Positions 45,432-55,299 of a DNA stretch of 64,000 nt are shown here, in pieces. The stretch lies in NCBI RefSeq assembly GCF_016617715.1, contig NZ_CP067225.1, forward strand, positions 2,344,501-2,408,500, written 5' to 3'. How positions within the stretch are numbered: position 1 is the first letter of the stretch; every line of letters begins with the position of its first letter. The translations under genes were made by a program, and so were the position numbers. The notes under the pieces are model-generated. The model was not told the DNA's origin. It worked only from the letters and a program-made list of their open reading frames with translations, and ran no database searches. The stretch comes from Paracoccus sp. MC1862. Lineage in GTDB: Bacteria; Pseudomonadota; Alphaproteobacteria; Rhodobacterales; Rhodobacteraceae.

Positions 45432-45628
45432 GGTCAATCTCCAGTTCGGGGCCGACCTGCGGAGGCCGGGCCGATATGACGGGTCGGGCCGTCCGTGGAC
45501 AGCCCTCGCACGGGCGGTTCTAGCGGCACCGGTTGCGCCCGTCCAGCGGGCAGCGGCGCTTGCCCTGATGCATTTGGCCGCAGGTGTGGGATTTGTGACG
45601 CGGGAAGAGCGGGGGACAGGGCCGCGGC

Positions 45629-46318
45629 TCAGGCACGGCGCGGCAGCCGGGCGGGGTCTTCGCCGTCCTTGGGCCGCGGTTCCTGCGCCCGCGCGGCGGG
45701 CGAGCGGGCGATGGCAAGGGCCAGCAGCCACCAGGCGGCAAGCTCCAGCATCTCCTCGATCCGGCCGGCATGGCCGTCGAGGCCGTCCGAGATGACGATT
45801 CCCACGTCAAGAAGCTTGCGGCCCAGCCCGTCGAGGCCCTTGGCGAAGACCACCATGACCATGGCCAGCAGGGTCGCGACGGCCGGGAATCTTCCCGCGC
45901 GCAACCCGCGCCACCAGCCCGGCCCGTTGCGGGCAAGGATGCGCCAGATGACCCAGAGCGAGAACAGGATGGCCGCCGCGCCCGTCAGCTTGAGCATCAG
46001 CGGCGCGTCGCCGGTATAGGTCCGCAGCTTCAAAACCCCGGACTCGGTGAATCGCTTGTCGAAGTCCATCTCGCGCATCGCGAAAAGCACGAGGATCGCC
46101 GGGATCTGCCAGTCGCGCCAGCCCGCGCGGCCATGGACGGCGAACCAGCAAAGGACCCCCTGCGCCAGAAGCAGGACCGAGACCGTCTCGACCGCCCCGC
46201 CTTCCTTGAAGAACTGCGCCGGCTCATCGGCCCGGAACCACCCGAAGACGAGCAGAAGCAAGGCGGCGGGGATGGTGACAAAGGCGATCAGGCGCTGCGA
46301 CAGGGTCCAGCGGGGCAT
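45629..46318 (-). CDS. Uncharacterised multi-pass membrane protein
   Basis: An unrecognised 229-residue protein with about six hydrophobic helices (for example [19 protein letters not shown] and [15 protein letters not shown]). Charged loops include [16 protein letters not shown], which looks conserved in style. The C-terminus is Pro/Arg-rich and cytosolic. The gap of about 200 bases to the bc1 operon suggests its own transcript. No function can be assigned. Confidence 0.7.
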   Translation of the reverse strand: MPRWTLSQRLIAFVTIPAALLLLVFGWFRADEPAQFFKEGGAVETVSVLLLAQGVLCWFAVHGRAGWRDWQIPAILVLFAMREMDFDKRFTESGVLKLRTYTGDAPLMLKLTGAAAILFSLWVIWRILARNGPGWWRGLRAGRFPAVATLLAMVMVVFAKGLDGLGRKLLDVGIVISDGLDGHAGRIEEMLELAAWWLLALAIARSPAARAQEPRPKDGEDPARLPRRA

Positions 46319-46420
46319 GGCGATCTCCGGCTGCAGAATTGCGGAGGTGTAGCAGAGGACTGCCGGGAAATGCCAGCGCCGTTCACCCGCCCCGCAGGGC
46401 AGCGCGCCGGGGCCGCGGGT

Positions 46421-47968
46421 TCATTCCGTATCGGAAGGGGGGACCGCGGGGCTGTCCGGGGCTGCGGAACCGGGTTCGGTCCCTGCTGCGGCCGGGGACG
46501 GCGGGGCCGCGCCCGCCGGCTCGTCGGGCGGGGTGACGGAGGGCTCGGCGGGGGCCGCACCGGCGTCCGCTTCGGATTCCAGCCGGTCGTCGTGCCACTG
46601 CCCTTCCGTCACGCGGCCGCTGGCATAGCGCATCACGCCCATGCCCTGCCGCTTGCCGGCGACGAAGCTGCCCTCGTAGACATCGCCGTTGGCGTAGGTC
46701 GCGACGCCCTCGCCGTCGATCTCTCCGGCCTTCCAGCCGCCCTCGTAGCGGAAGCCGTCGGGGGTCATCAGCACCCCCTCGCCCTCGCGTAGCCCGTCCG
46801 CGAAGCCGCCGCGATAGGTGGTGCCGTCTGGATAGGTGGCCGCGCCTTCGCCATGGCGCTGGCCGTCCTTCCAGGCCCCGGTGTAGACATAGCCGTCGGG
46901 GTGGGACATGGTGCCCAGCCCGTCGTTCCTGGCATCCCTGAAGCCGCCCTCGTAGCTGAGGCCGTTGGCATAGGTGGCCTTCCCCTGCCCCTCGATCACG
47001 CCCGCGACCCAGTCGCCCTCATAGGTGGCGCCGTCGGGATAGGTGATCTTCCCCTTGCCGTCCGGCTGGTCGGCCTTGAGCATGCCTTCGTAGACCGAGC
47101 CGTCGGGATACTGGATGCGGCCCTCGCCCTGCATCCGGCCATCGACCCAGCCGCCGTCGTAAAGATAGCCGTCGGTGCCGGTGAAGACGCCCTGCCCGTG
47201 GCGCTTGTCGGCGCGGAAGCCGCCCTCGTAGACATCGCCGTTGACGTAAGTTGCGCGGCCGTGGCCCTCGCGGCGGTTGGCGACCATGGTGCCTTCGTAG
47301 ATGTCGCCCGAGGGCTGCACCAGCCGCCCCTGCCCCGACATCTGCCCCCCGGCCCAGCCGCCCTCGTAGACCAGCCCGTCCGGCATGGTCAGCTTGCCCT
47401 GGCCCGCGCGCATCCCGGCCAGCATCCCGCCTTCGTAGACTGACCCGTCGGGATAGGTGATCCGGCCCTGCCCTTCGCGCGCGCCCTGCACCCAGTCGCC
47501 GGCATAGCGGTAGCCGCCCGGCTGGGTCAGCAGGCCCTTGCCGTGGTGCAGGGCCTTGTCGAAGCCGCCCTCGTAGGTCGAGCCATTGGCATAGGTGGCG
47601 CGGCCCTGCCCGGTGATCTCGCCTTCGGCCCAGTCGCCCTCATAGGTGCCGCCGTCGGCATAGGTGATCCGGCCCTTGCCATGGGGCTTGCCGTTCTCGA
47701 ACTGGCCTTCGTAGACCGAGCCGTCGGGGTAGGTGGCGCGGCCCTGCCCCCTGACCTCGCCGTCCACCCAGTCGCCCTCGTAGCTGTAGCCCGAGGGCAG
47801 CGTATAGGTGCCGCGCCCGTGCTGGCGGCCGTTGCGGAAGGTGCCTTCGTAGACGCCGCCGTCGTCATACTGCTTGGTGACGACCGCCTCGGCCTGCGCG
47901 TGGACCGGGACGGGACCGAAGGATAGCGCCAGACCGGCCAGCGCCGCGGCAAGGACTGCGGGTTTCAT
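46421..47968 (-). CDS. Secreted MORN-repeat protein
   Basis: A 515-residue protein with a signal peptide (cleavage after VPVHA) followed by about 19 MORN repeats of 23 residues from residue 35 to 465 (typical unit YPDGSVYEGQFENGKPHGKG), then a Pro/Ala/Glu-rich tail. At DNA level the repeats form a 69 bp-period array. MORN repeats bind lipid or act as rigid beta rods; role here unknown, location periplasmic or outer-membrane side. ATG 47968 starts the signal peptide; a longer frame to 48019 adds no domain. Confidence 0.88.
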   Translation of the reverse strand: MKPAVLAAALAGLALSFGPVPVHAQAEAVVTKQYDDGGVYEGTFRNGRQHGRGTYTLPSGYSYEGDWVDGEVRGQGRATYPDGSVYEGQFENGKPHGKGRITYADGGTYEGDWAEGEITGQGRATYANGSTYEGGFDKALHHGKGLLTQPGGYRYAGDWVQGAREGQGRITYPDGSVYEGGMLAGMRAGQGKLTMPDGLVYEGGWAGGQMSGQGRLVQPSGDIYEGTMVANRREGHGRATYVNGDVYEGGFRADKRHGQGVFTGTDGYLYDGGWVDGRMQGEGRIQYPDGSVYEGMLKADQPDGKGKITYPDGATYEGDWVAGVIEGQGKATYANGLSYEGGFRDARNDGLGTMSHPDGYVYTGAWKDGQRHGEGAATYPDGTTYRGGFADGLREGEGVLMTPDGFRYEGGWKAGEIDGEGVATYANGDVYEGSFVAGKRQGMGVMRYASGRVTEGQWHDDRLESEADAGAAPAEPSVTPPDEPAGAAPPSPAAAGTEPGSAAPDSPAVPPSDTE

Positions 47969-48125
47969 CGCCTCAAGCCTTTCGTGGTCGCGGGTCTGCC
48001 GCCCGCCGTTTGGCCGCACCTGTAGCGCAGCGCGCAGCGCCGCGCAAAGAGAGAGGACGCGCGGGCATCTTCACCTTCCCCCGGCGCCATCCTATCGTCC
48101 AGCGTGACATGACCGGAGAACCGCG

Positions 48126-49790
48126 ATGACCGACCGCTTCCGCCTGACCATCGCGCAACTGAACGCCACGGTCGGCGACCTGACGGGCAACGCCGCCCAG
48201 GCTCGCGCCGCATGGGATCAGGCCAAGGCCGTGGGGGCGCAGATGGTCGCGCTGCCCGAGATGTTCCTGACCGGCTACCAGACGCAGGACCTGGTGCTGA
48301 AGCCCGCCTTCCTGGACGACTGCCAGCGTGTGGTGGAGCGGCTGGCCGCAGACTGCGCCGACGGCCCCGCGCTTGGCATCGGCGTTCCCTGGCGGGTCGA
48401 GGGCAAGCTGCACAACGCATGGGTCGTGCTGCAGGGCGGGCGGATCACGGCGCGGGTGCTGAAGCACGAACTGCCGCACAAGGAACTGTTCGACGAATAC
48501 CGGCTGTTCGACCCCGGCCCGATCAGTGGCCCCTATGCCGTCGATGGCGTCCGCATCGGCAGCCCCATCTGCGAGGATGCCTGGTGGCCGGGCGTGTCCG
48601 AGACGCTGGCCGAGACGGGGGCCGAGATCCTCGTGGTGCCGAACGGCAGCCCTTATCACCGGAACAAGCTGGACCTGCGGATGGGCCACATGGTCGCCCG
48701 CGTGGTCGAGACGGGGCTGCCGCTGGTCTACCTGAACATGGTCGGCGGGCAGGACGATCAGGTCTATGACGGGGCAAGCTTCGTGCTGAACCCCGGCGGG
48801 CACAAGGTGGTGCAGCTTGCGCCCTTCGAGGAGGCGGTGGCCCATGTCGACTTCACCCGCACGCCGGAGGGCTGGCGGGCCGAGCGCGGCGAGATGGTCC
48901 CGCAGCCCGATGAATGGGAACAGGATTACCGGGCGATCTGCCTCGGGCTTGGGGATTACGTTCGCAAGTCGGGCTTCCGCAAGGTGCTGCTGGGCCTGTC
49001 GGGCGGCATCGATTCGGCGCTGGTCGCGGCCATTGCCGCCGACGCTCTGGGACCGGAGAACGTGCGCGGAGTGCGGCTGCCGTCCGAATATTCCTCGCAG
49101 GGGTCGCTCGACGACGCCGAGGAACTGGCGCGGCGGCTGGGCATCCGCATGGACACGATTCCGATCACCGGGCCGGTTGATGCGGTGACGCAGGCGCTGT
49201 CGGGGGTGATGGCGGGCACCGCGCCCGACCTGACCGAGGAGAACATCCAGTCCCGCCTGCGGGGCGTGCTGCTGATGGCGGTGTCCAACAAGTTCGGCGA
49301 GATGCTGCTGACCACCGGCAACAAGTCCGAGGTCGGCGTGGGCTATGCCACGATCTACGGCGACATGGCGGGCGGCTACAATCCGCTGAAGGATCTTTAC
49401 AAGACGCGGGTGTTCCAGACTTGCCGCTGGCGGAACGAGAACCACCGCGGCTGGATGCAGGCGCCCGCGGGCGAGGTGATCCCGCCGGTCATCATCGACA
49501 AGCAGCCCTCGGCCGAACTGCGCCCGGACCAGACCGACCAGGACAGCCTGCCGCCCTATGAGGTGCTGGACGCGATCCTCACCGGGATGGTCGAGCGCGA
49601 CGAGTCGATCGCCGACCTGGTGGCTGCGGGCCATGACCCCCAGACGGTGCGGCAGGTCGAGCGGCTGCTTTATACCAGCGAGTGGAAGCGGTATCAGGCC
49701 GCCCCCGGTCCCCGCGTCTCGCCCCGGTCCTTCTGGCTCGACCGGCGCTATCCGCTGGTCAACAGGTGGCGCGATCCGGCAGTTGATTGA
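48126..49790 (+). CDS. nadE: Glutamine-dependent NAD+ synthetase
   Basis: A 554-residue fusion of an N-terminal glutaminase (nitrilase fold: E45, K113 and C149 in GSPICEDAW) and a C-terminal NAD synthase with the ATP loop GLSGGIDSAL near residue 295. It turns nicotinic acid adenine dinucleotide into NAD using glutamine. With pncB and pncA close by it forms an NAD-salvage neighbourhood, although a toxin-antitoxin pair lies in between. Confidence 0.96.
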   Translation: MTDRFRLTIAQLNATVGDLTGNAAQARAAWDQAKAVGAQMVALPEMFLTGYQTQDLVLKPAFLDDCQRVVERLAADCADGPALGIGVPWRVEGKLHNAWVVLQGGRITARVLKHELPHKELFDEYRLFDPGPISGPYAVDGVRIGSPICEDAWWPGVSETLAETGAEILVVPNGSPYHRNKLDLRMGHMVARVVETGLPLVYLNMVGGQDDQVYDGASFVLNPGGHKVVQLAPFEEAVAHVDFTRTPEGWRAERGEMVPQPDEWEQDYRAICLGLGDYVRKSGFRKVLLGLSGGIDSALVAAIAADALGPENVRGVRLPSEYSSQGSLDDAEELARRLGIRMDTIPITGPVDAVTQALSGVMAGTAPDLTEENIQSRLRGVLLMAVSNKFGEMLLTTGNKSEVGVGYATIYGDMAGGYNPLKDLYKTRVFQTCRWRNENHRGWMQAPAGEVIPPVIIDKQPSAELRPDQTDQDSLPPYEVLDAILTGMVERDESIADLVAAGHDPQTVRQVERLLYTSEWKRYQAAPGPRVSPRSFWLDRRYPLVNRWRDPAVD

Positions 49791-49798
49791 ACGGAAGG

Positions 49799-49832
49799 CC
49801 TTGGTGGACTAGATTGAGTTAGTCCACCAAGG
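49799..49832. promoter_or_regulatory. Operator of the Phd/VapC pair
   Basis: CCTTGGTGGACTA (49799-49811), an eight-base spacer and TAGTCCACCAAGG (49820-49832) form a perfect 13 bp inverted repeat ending nine bases before the antitoxin start. Antitoxins of this type repress their own promoter by binding such a site, so this is very likely the autoregulatory operator. Confidence 0.85.
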
Positions 49833-49841
49833 GATGCCGCC

Positions 49842-50126
49842 ATGAAGACCGTGAACATGCACGAGGCCAAGACCCATCTTTCGCGTCTTGTCGAAGGCGT
49901 GGAAAAGGGCGAGCCCTTCATCATCGCCCGCGCCGGCAAGCCGGTGGTCAAGGTGACGCTTGTGGAACAGCCGGCACCGCGGCGCCTGGGCTTCATGCAG
50001 GGCCAGTTCGAGGTGCCGGACGACTTCGACGACATGATGGCCGAAGAAATCCAGGCGATGTTCGAGGGCAAGTATGACGGCAGCGGGCTTTACGTCCCGC
50101 CCGACCAGCGGAAGCCCAGGGCGTGA
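49842..50126 (+). CDS. Phd/YefM-family antitoxin
   Basis: A 94-residue antitoxin. The N-terminal Phd DNA-binding part has NMHEAKTHLSRLVEGVEKGE and IIARAGKPVVKV; the C-terminal part (FEVPDDFDDMM...MFEGKYDG) would wrap around the toxin. The operator lies directly upstream and the toxin gene overlaps its stop (GTGA). Not a Paracoccus core gene by context; it lies between nadE and pncB. Confidence 0.9.
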   Translation: MKTVNMHEAKTHLSRLVEGVEKGEPFIIARAGKPVVKVTLVEQPAPRRLGFMQGQFEVPDDFDDMMAEEIQAMFEGKYDGSGLYVPPDQRKPRA

Positions 50127-50509
50127 ACCTGCTGATCGACACGCATCTGCTGATCTGGGGGGCCGTCGCCGTCCAGAAGCTGCCTCCGGCGGCGGTGACG
50201 CTGATGAGCGATCCCGAGAACCGGCTGCATTTCAGCACCGCGAGCCTGTGGGAGATCGCGATCAAGTTCGCCCAGGGCCGCCCGGATTTCACCGTTGATC
50301 CGGCGTCCTTCCGTCCCGGCCTTCTGGCCAACGGCTACCTTGAACTGCCGGTCGAGGGGCGGCATTGCCTTGCCATCCCCACCCTGCCGCCGGTGCATGG
50401 CGATCCCTTCGACCGGATGCTGGTCGCGCAGGCGATGACCGAGGGGATGCAGCTTCTGACCGCCGACCGGCGCGTGGCGGAATATGGCGGGCCGGTGCGG
50501 ATGGTGTGA
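50123..50509 (+). CDS. PIN-domain toxin (VapC type)
   Basis: A 128-residue ribonuclease toxin. Acidic active-site residues appear in LLIDTHLLIWG (first Asp), STASLWEIAIK (Glu) and HGDPFDRMLVAQA (Asp), with a final LLTADRR. It starts with GTG at 50123, overlapping the antitoxin stop. The pair is a type II system; expected to be silent while the antitoxin is made. Confidence 0.9.
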   Translation: MNLLIDTHLLIWGAVAVQKLPPAAVTLMSDPENRLHFSTASLWEIAIKFAQGRPDFTVDPASFRPGLLANGYLELPVEGRHCLAIPTLPPVHGDPFDRMLVAQAMTEGMQLLTADRRVAEYGGPVRMV

Positions 50510-50524
50510 CCGGGTGACGAGGAA

Positions 50525-50633
50525 GGTGCGTGGCGACCACGCACCCTACGTCCATGTCCATGATTCTTTGGAAATGATAAAATCCACCGGCGCGAAATCC
50601 GCAGAAGCGTAGGGTGCGTGCTTTGCACGCACC
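50525..50633. repeat. Palindromic GTGCGTG repeats
   Basis: After the toxin gene, GGTGCGTGG-CGA-CCACGCACC (50525-50545) and GGTGCGTGC-TTT-GCACGCACC (50613-50633) are perfect hairpins. The outer arms CACGCACCCTACG (50538-50550) and CGTAGGGTGCGTG (50608-50620) are exact inverted repeats of each other, and a partial copy follows near 50670. A REP-like element between convergent genes; may stop transcription from both sides. Confidence 0.65.
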
Positions 50634-50688
50634 GTTCAGCCGCACAGGCGTCGCGGAGTTGTTCTGCACGCACCGTCCCGCCGACCCC

Positions 50689-51996
50689 TCACACCACCAG
50701 ATCGAACCGCTGCCCCTCGGTCGCACCGAACACCTGCCGGTAGTGGCGGATCAGGTCCGCAGGCCCGGTCGCCTTTTCGGGGTTGTCCGACAGCTTGACC
50801 GTGGGCCGCCCGTTCGCGGCCGCCGCCTTGCAGACGAGGCTGAAGGGCGCGAGCCCGTCGCCCGGCACCAGCCCGCGGAAGTCGTTGGTCAGCAACGTCC
50901 CCCAGCCGAAGCTGACCTTCACGCGCCCGTTGAAGCGGTGGAACAGCGCCGCGATCTCCTCTACGTCCAGCCCGTCCGAGAAGATCACCAGCTTCTGCGC
51001 CGGGTCCTCGCCCCGCGATTTCCACCATCGGATCGCATATTCCGTCACCGCCACCGGGTCGCCCGAATCGATGCGGATGCCGGTCCAGCCCGCCAGCCAG
51101 TCGGGCGCGCTGTCGAGGAACCCCGGCGTGCCGTAGGTGTCGGGCAGGATGACGCGCAGGTTGCCGTCATGTTCCTCGTGCCAGTCGGCCAGCACGCGGT
51201 AGGGGGCCTGCCGCAGTTCCTCGTCCGTCTCGGCCAGGGCGGCATAGACCATCGGCAGTTCATGGGCATTGGTGCCGATCGCCTCGATGTCGCGGCGCTG
51301 GGCGATCAGGCAGTTCGAGGTGCCGGTGAAACGCTCGCCCAGGCCCTCGATCATCGCCTGCACGCACCAGTCCTGCCACAGGAAGGAATGCCGCCGCCGC
51401 GTCCCGAAATCGGCGATCCGAAGATCGGGGCCGAGCGCCCGCAGCGCCTCGATCTTTTCCCAGATCCGGGTCATGGCGCGGGCGTAAAGCACCTGCAGCT
51501 CGAACCGGCCCATGTCCTTCAGCACCGCGCGGGACCGCAGTTCCATGATGATGGCGAGCGCCGGGATTTCCCACAGCATCACCTCGGGCCAGCGGCCCTC
51601 GAAGGTCAGTTCATACTGGCCGTCTCGCTTTTCAAGGTGATAGGCGGGCAGGCGCAGGTTTTCGAGGAACTCCATGAAGTCGGGACGGAACATCTGGCGC
51701 TTGCCGTAGAAGGTGTTGCCCCGCAGCCAGGTCGATTCCCCCCGCGTCAGCGAGACGCCGCGCACATGGTCAAGCTGCTCGCGCAACTCGCCCTCGTCGA
51801 TCAGTTCAGCGAGGCGGATGTCCTTTGACCGGTTGATCAGCCGGAAGGTCACGGACACGTCCGGCCGGTAGCGGAAGACCGACTGGCACATCAGCAGCTT
51901 GTAGAAGTCGGTGTCGATCAGGGACCGGACGATCGGGTCGATCTTCCACTTGTGGTTGTAGACACGAGTGGCGATGTCAATGGTGGGGATCATCAT
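50689..51996 (-). CDS. pncB: Nicotinate phosphoribosyltransferase
   Basis: A 435-residue enzyme that makes nicotinate mononucleotide from nicotinate. Family segments are [60 protein letters not shown] and [10 protein letters not shown]. The start ATG 51996 overlaps the pncA stop by four bases (ATGA), so both are translated together. Completes the step before nadD/nadE. Confidence 0.95.
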   Translation of the reverse strand: MMIPTIDIATRVYNHKWKIDPIVRSLIDTDFYKLLMCQSVFRYRPDVSVTFRLINRSKDIRLAELIDEGELREQLDHVRGVSLTRGESTWLRGNTFYGKRQMFRPDFMEFLENLRLPAYHLEKRDGQYELTFEGRWPEVMLWEIPALAIIMELRSRAVLKDMGRFELQVLYARAMTRIWEKIEALRALGPDLRIADFGTRRRHSFLWQDWCVQAMIEGLGERFTGTSNCLIAQRRDIEAIGTNAHELPMVYAALAETDEELRQAPYRVLADWHEEHDGNLRVILPDTYGTPGFLDSAPDWLAGWTGIRIDSGDPVAVTEYAIRWWKSRGEDPAQKLVIFSDGLDVEEIAALFHRFNGRVKVSFGWGTLLTNDFRGLVPGDGLAPFSLVCKAAAANGRPTVKLSDNPEKATGPADLIRHYRQVFGATEGQRFDLVV

Positions 51997-52586
51997 GAGA
52001 CCGTGACTCCTGCCGCCTGCATGGCCGCGCGCGCCGCGTCGAGCGAGCCGTCGAGGTCGATGGCGCGGGTGGCCTCCTCGATCACGAAGGACCGGAAGCC
52101 CAGCTTCGCCGCGTCGATGGCCGACCAGGCCACGCAGAAATCATGGGCGAGGCCCGCGAAATGCAGGTCCGTCAGGCCCCGCTCGCGCAGGTAGCCCGCC
52201 AGACCCGTGGGTGTGGTCCGGTCGTTCTCGAAGAAGGCGGAATAGCTGTCGATGCCGGGGCGGAAGCCCTTGCGGATCACCAGATCGGCGCGGGCGCTGT
52301 CCAGACCGGGATGGAACGCCACGCCGTCCGAGCCGATGACGCAGTGGCGCGGCCACAGCACCTGGTCGCCGTAAGGCATCCGCAGGGTGGAAAAGGCTTG
52401 CGCGCCCGGATGGTTGGCGGCGAAGCTGGAATGATTCCCGGGGTGCCAGTCCTGCGTCAGGATGACGGCGTCTAAGCCTTGCATCAGCGCGTTGACAGGG
52501 GCCACGATCTCGTCCCCGCCGGCCACGGCAAGGGCGCCTCCGGGGCAGAAATCGACTTGAAGATCAACCACGATCAGGGCGCGCAT
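51993..52586 (-). CDS. pncA: Nicotinamidase
   Basis: A 197-residue cysteine hydrolase that deamidates nicotinamide to nicotinate. Catalytic D8, K106 and C151 and the metal ligands D46, H48, and H52 ([10 protein letters not shown]) are all in place; [12 protein letters not shown] surrounds the nucleophile. First gene of the pncA-pncB unit. A homolog of the enzyme that activates pyrazinamide. Confidence 0.95.
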   Translation of the reverse strand: MRALIVVDLQVDFCPGGALAVAGGDEIVAPVNALMQGLDAVILTQDWHPGNHSSFAANHPGAQAFSTLRMPYGDQVLWPRHCVIGSDGVAFHPGLDSARADLVIRKGFRPGIDSYSAFFENDRTTPTGLAGYLRERGLTDLHFAGLAHDFCVAWSAIDAAKLGFRSFVIEEATRAIDLDGSLDAARAAMQAAGVTVS

Positions 52587-52765
52587 GTGATTTCCCGAAG
52601 AGGACGGCGAACCTTAGGAAGCGTTCCGGGTTGCGTCAACGTGAAGTGCCATCCGGCAGTCCGGAACGATCAGCATTGCGCCAGCCGCATAGCCGCCGCG
52701 CGCTGGTATCTGGCTGCAAATCTACTTACCGCACCGCGAATCGTCTGAACCGATGGAGGAGTTGC

Positions 52766-54352
52766 ATGACCGACCATAGCCGGATGGAAACCGCGCGGGA
52801 TCTTGAGGAGGACGCGCCCTCGGGACGATCCGCCGGGGTGATGTGGTCCCTGCGGGCGCTGGGGGTGATCGTGGCGCTTGCGGTCTATGCGCTGCTCGGC
52901 TCGCAGGAGGACCTGACGCCCGATGGCCGCGCCGTCGCCGCGATCATGGCGCTGATGGCGACATGGTGGATGACCGAGGCGTTGCCGCTGTCGATCACCT
53001 CGCTGCTGCCCATCGTGCTGGTGCCCGCCCTGACGGACCGCACCGTGGGCCAGGCGACCTCGCCTTATGCCAGTTCCACCATCTTCCTGTTCCTCGGCGG
53101 CTTCCTGCTGGCCATCGCGATGGAGAAATGGAACCTGCATCTGCGCATCGCCCTGATGACGCTGAAGCGGGTCGGGCTGCATCCGCGCCGGATGGTGCTG
53201 GGGATGATGCTCGCCACCGCCTTCCTGTCGATGTGGGTGTCCAACACCGCGACTGCGCTGATGATGCTGCCCATCGCGACCTCGGTGCTGGCCTTGGTGA
53301 TCGAGCGCAGCGGGCGGCGGGCCGATGCCCAGGCGCTGGCCGATGGGGCGACGATCAGCGATGCGGTCAAGGACCGCGACATCGCCAATTTCGGCGTCTG
53401 CATCGTGCTGGCGGTGGCTTGGTCGGCCTCCATCGGCGGCATCGGCACGCTGATCGGCAGCCCGCCCAACGCCATCGTCGCGGGCTATGCCGCCGAGACG
53501 CTGGGCCGCCCCATCGGCTTCGTCAACTGGATGATGATCGGGGTGCCGCTGGCCTTTGTCTTCGTCTTCATCGGCTGGTTCCTGATGACGCGGGTGATGT
53601 ACCGCTTCGACCTGCCCGAGATCCCCGGCGGGCGCGGGCTGATCGAGGAACAGATCCGCGAACTCGGCCCGCTGAGCCAGGGCGAGCGGATGGTGCTGCT
53701 GGTCTTCCTGGGCGCCGCCTTCTTCTGGATCGTGCCGAGCATCCTGGCCTCGATCCCCTCCATCGCGGCCGTTGCGCCCTGGCTGGGGGGCTTCGACGAC
53801 ACCGCGACCGCTATCGCGGCCGGCATCCTGCTGTTCATCCTGCCCGGCCGCGGCCGGACCCAGATGCTGCTGGAATGGAAGGACGCCGAGGAAGGGCTGC
53901 CCTGGGGCGTCCTGCTGCTGTTCGGCGGCGGCCTGAGCCTTGCCGCGGCGGTGTCCGCGACCGGGCTGGACGCCTGGTTCGGGGAACGGGTGTCGGGCCT
54001 CGGCAGCCTGCCCACGGTCTGGCTGGTGGTCGCGCTGGCGGCGATCGTGGTGATGGTGTCCGAGATCGCCTCGAACACCGCCATGGCGGCGACCATCGTG
54101 CCGATCCTGGGCGTGGTGGCGCCGGGCATCGGGGTGGACCCCTTCCTGCTGCTGGTCCCGGCGACGCTGGCGCTGAGCCTGGCCTTCATGCTGCCGGTGG
54201 GCACGCCGCCCAACGCCATCGTCTTCGCCACCGGCCGCGTCACGATGGCGCAGATGGTCCGGGGCGGGGCGCTGATGAACGCGGTCAGCGTCGTGCTGAT
54301 CACGCTGGCGGCCTATATCCTCGGCCCCATCGCGCTGGGGATCGAGTTCTGA
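52766..54352 (+). CDS. DASS-family anion:Na+ symporter
   Basis: A 528-residue membrane transporter of the SLC13/DASS family, with about twelve helices. The two substrate-site motifs SNTATALMMLPIA and VGTPPNAIVFATG are intact, and GSPPNAIVAGYA gives the internal repeat. Probably imports dicarboxylates such as succinate or malate with sodium; malate would fit with maeB a few kb away, but that is only a guess. GGAGGAG precedes the ATG at 52766. Confidence 0.9.
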   Translation: MTDHSRMETARDLEEDAPSGRSAGVMWSLRALGVIVALAVYALLGSQEDLTPDGRAVAAIMALMATWWMTEALPLSITSLLPIVLVPALTDRTVGQATSPYASSTIFLFLGGFLLAIAMEKWNLHLRIALMTLKRVGLHPRRMVLGMMLATAFLSMWVSNTATALMMLPIATSVLALVIERSGRRADAQALADGATISDAVKDRDIANFGVCIVLAVAWSASIGGIGTLIGSPPNAIVAGYAAETLGRPIGFVNWMMIGVPLAFVFVFIGWFLMTRVMYRFDLPEIPGGRGLIEEQIRELGPLSQGERMVLLVFLGAAFFWIVPSILASIPSIAAVAPWLGGFDDTATAIAAGILLFILPGRGRTQMLLEWKDAEEGLPWGVLLLFGGGLSLAAAVSATGLDAWFGERVSGLGSLPTVWLVVALAAIVVMVSEIASNTAMAATIVPILGVVAPGIGVDPFLLLVPATLALSLAFMLPVGTPPNAIVFATGRVTMAQMVRGGALMNAVSVVLITLAAYILGPIALGIEF

Positions 54353-54376
54353 TCCCCGTCGCATGAGCTTGCCTTC

Positions 54377-54406
54377 ATGGGCGCGGCCGGTCTAGGCCGC
54401 GCCCAT
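54377..54406. promoter_or_regulatory. Perfect hairpin over the trhO start codon
   Basis: ATGGGCGCGGCC (54377-54388) and GGCCGCGCCCAT (54395-54406) form a 12 bp perfect stem with a six-base loop. The right arm ends on the first two bases of the trhO ATG, so the start codon would be half buried in it. It may instead be the terminator of the DASS gene, 25 bases upstream, although no T run follows. Confidence 0.5.
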
Positions 54407-55292
54407 GTTCGTTGTGGCCGCCCTTTATCACTTTGCCCCGCTTCCCGATCCTTCGGCCCGGCGCGAGGGCCTGATGGCGCTGTGTCAGGCGCGGGGCCTG
54501 CGCGGCACGCTGATCCTGGCGCGCGAGGGGATCAACGGCACCATCGCCGGGCCGCGTCCGGGCATCGACGCCGTGCTGGCCCATGTCCGCGCATGGCCGG
54601 GCTTCGAGGCGATGGCGTGGAAGGAAAGCGCGGCCGGGGCACTGCCCTTCGGCCGCATGAAGGTCCGGGTGAAGCCCGAGATCGTGACCATGGGCCAGCC
54701 GCAGGTCGATCCGACCGCCCGTGCGGGCCGCCATGTCGGGGCCTCGGACTGGAACGCGGTCATCTCGGACCCCGATACGGTCGTGATCGACACCCGCAAC
54801 GATTACGAGGTCGCCATCGGCAGCTTCCGTGGCGCAGTGGACCCCGGCACCCGCAGCTTCCGCGAGTTCCCCGGATGGTGGGCCGAGAACGCCAGGCGTT
54901 TCGCCGGAAAGCGCGTGGCGATGTTCTGCACCGGCGGCATCCGCTGCGAGAAATCGACCAGCTTCCTCGTGTCGCAGGGCGTGTCCGAGGTCGTCCACCT
55001 GCAGGGCGGCATCCTGAAGTATCTGGAAGACGTGCCCGAGGGCGAAAGCCTCTGGAACGGAGCCTGCTTCGTCTTCGACGGGCGCGTGAGCCTGACCCAC
55101 GGGCTGGAACCCGGCGGGCATGTGCTGTGCCACGCCTGCCGCCGTCCGCTGGCGCCCGAGGACGCCGCGCGGCCCGAATACGAGGAAGGGGTGCGCTGCC
55201 ACCTCTGCGCGGACGAGTATTCCGAGGCCGACCGCGAAAGGTTCCGCGAGCGCCAGCGGCAGGTCGCGCGGGGCGAGTTGTTCGCGGGCTGA
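54405..55292 (+). CDS. trhO: tRNA uridine(34) hydroxylase, rhodanese family
   Basis: A 295-residue YceA/TrhO protein. It has an acylphosphatase-like N-terminal domain ([19 protein letters not shown]) and a rhodanese domain with the catalytic loop [11 protein letters not shown], then a cysteine-rich C-terminal stretch ([15 protein letters not shown]). TrhO makes 5-hydroxyuridine in wobble tRNAs using molecular oxygen. No ribosome site is visible, so the start is set by homology to the family ([10 protein letters not shown]). Confidence 0.92.
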   Translation: MFVVAALYHFAPLPDPSARREGLMALCQARGLRGTLILAREGINGTIAGPRPGIDAVLAHVRAWPGFEAMAWKESAAGALPFGRMKVRVKPEIVTMGQPQVDPTARAGRHVGASDWNAVISDPDTVVIDTRNDYEVAIGSFRGAVDPGTRSFREFPGWWAENARRFAGKRVAMFCTGGIRCEKSTSFLVSQGVSEVVHLQGGILKYLEDVPEGESLWNGACFVFDGRVSLTHGLEPGGHVLCHACRRPLAPEDAARPEYEEGVRCHLCADEYSEADRERFRERQRQVARGELFAG

Positions 55293-55299
55293 ACGTCCG

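Noticed and set aside
46580..47870. 69 bp period tandem repeat as a DNA-level repeat array
   Set aside because: It is explained by the 23-residue MORN repeats of the encoded protein.
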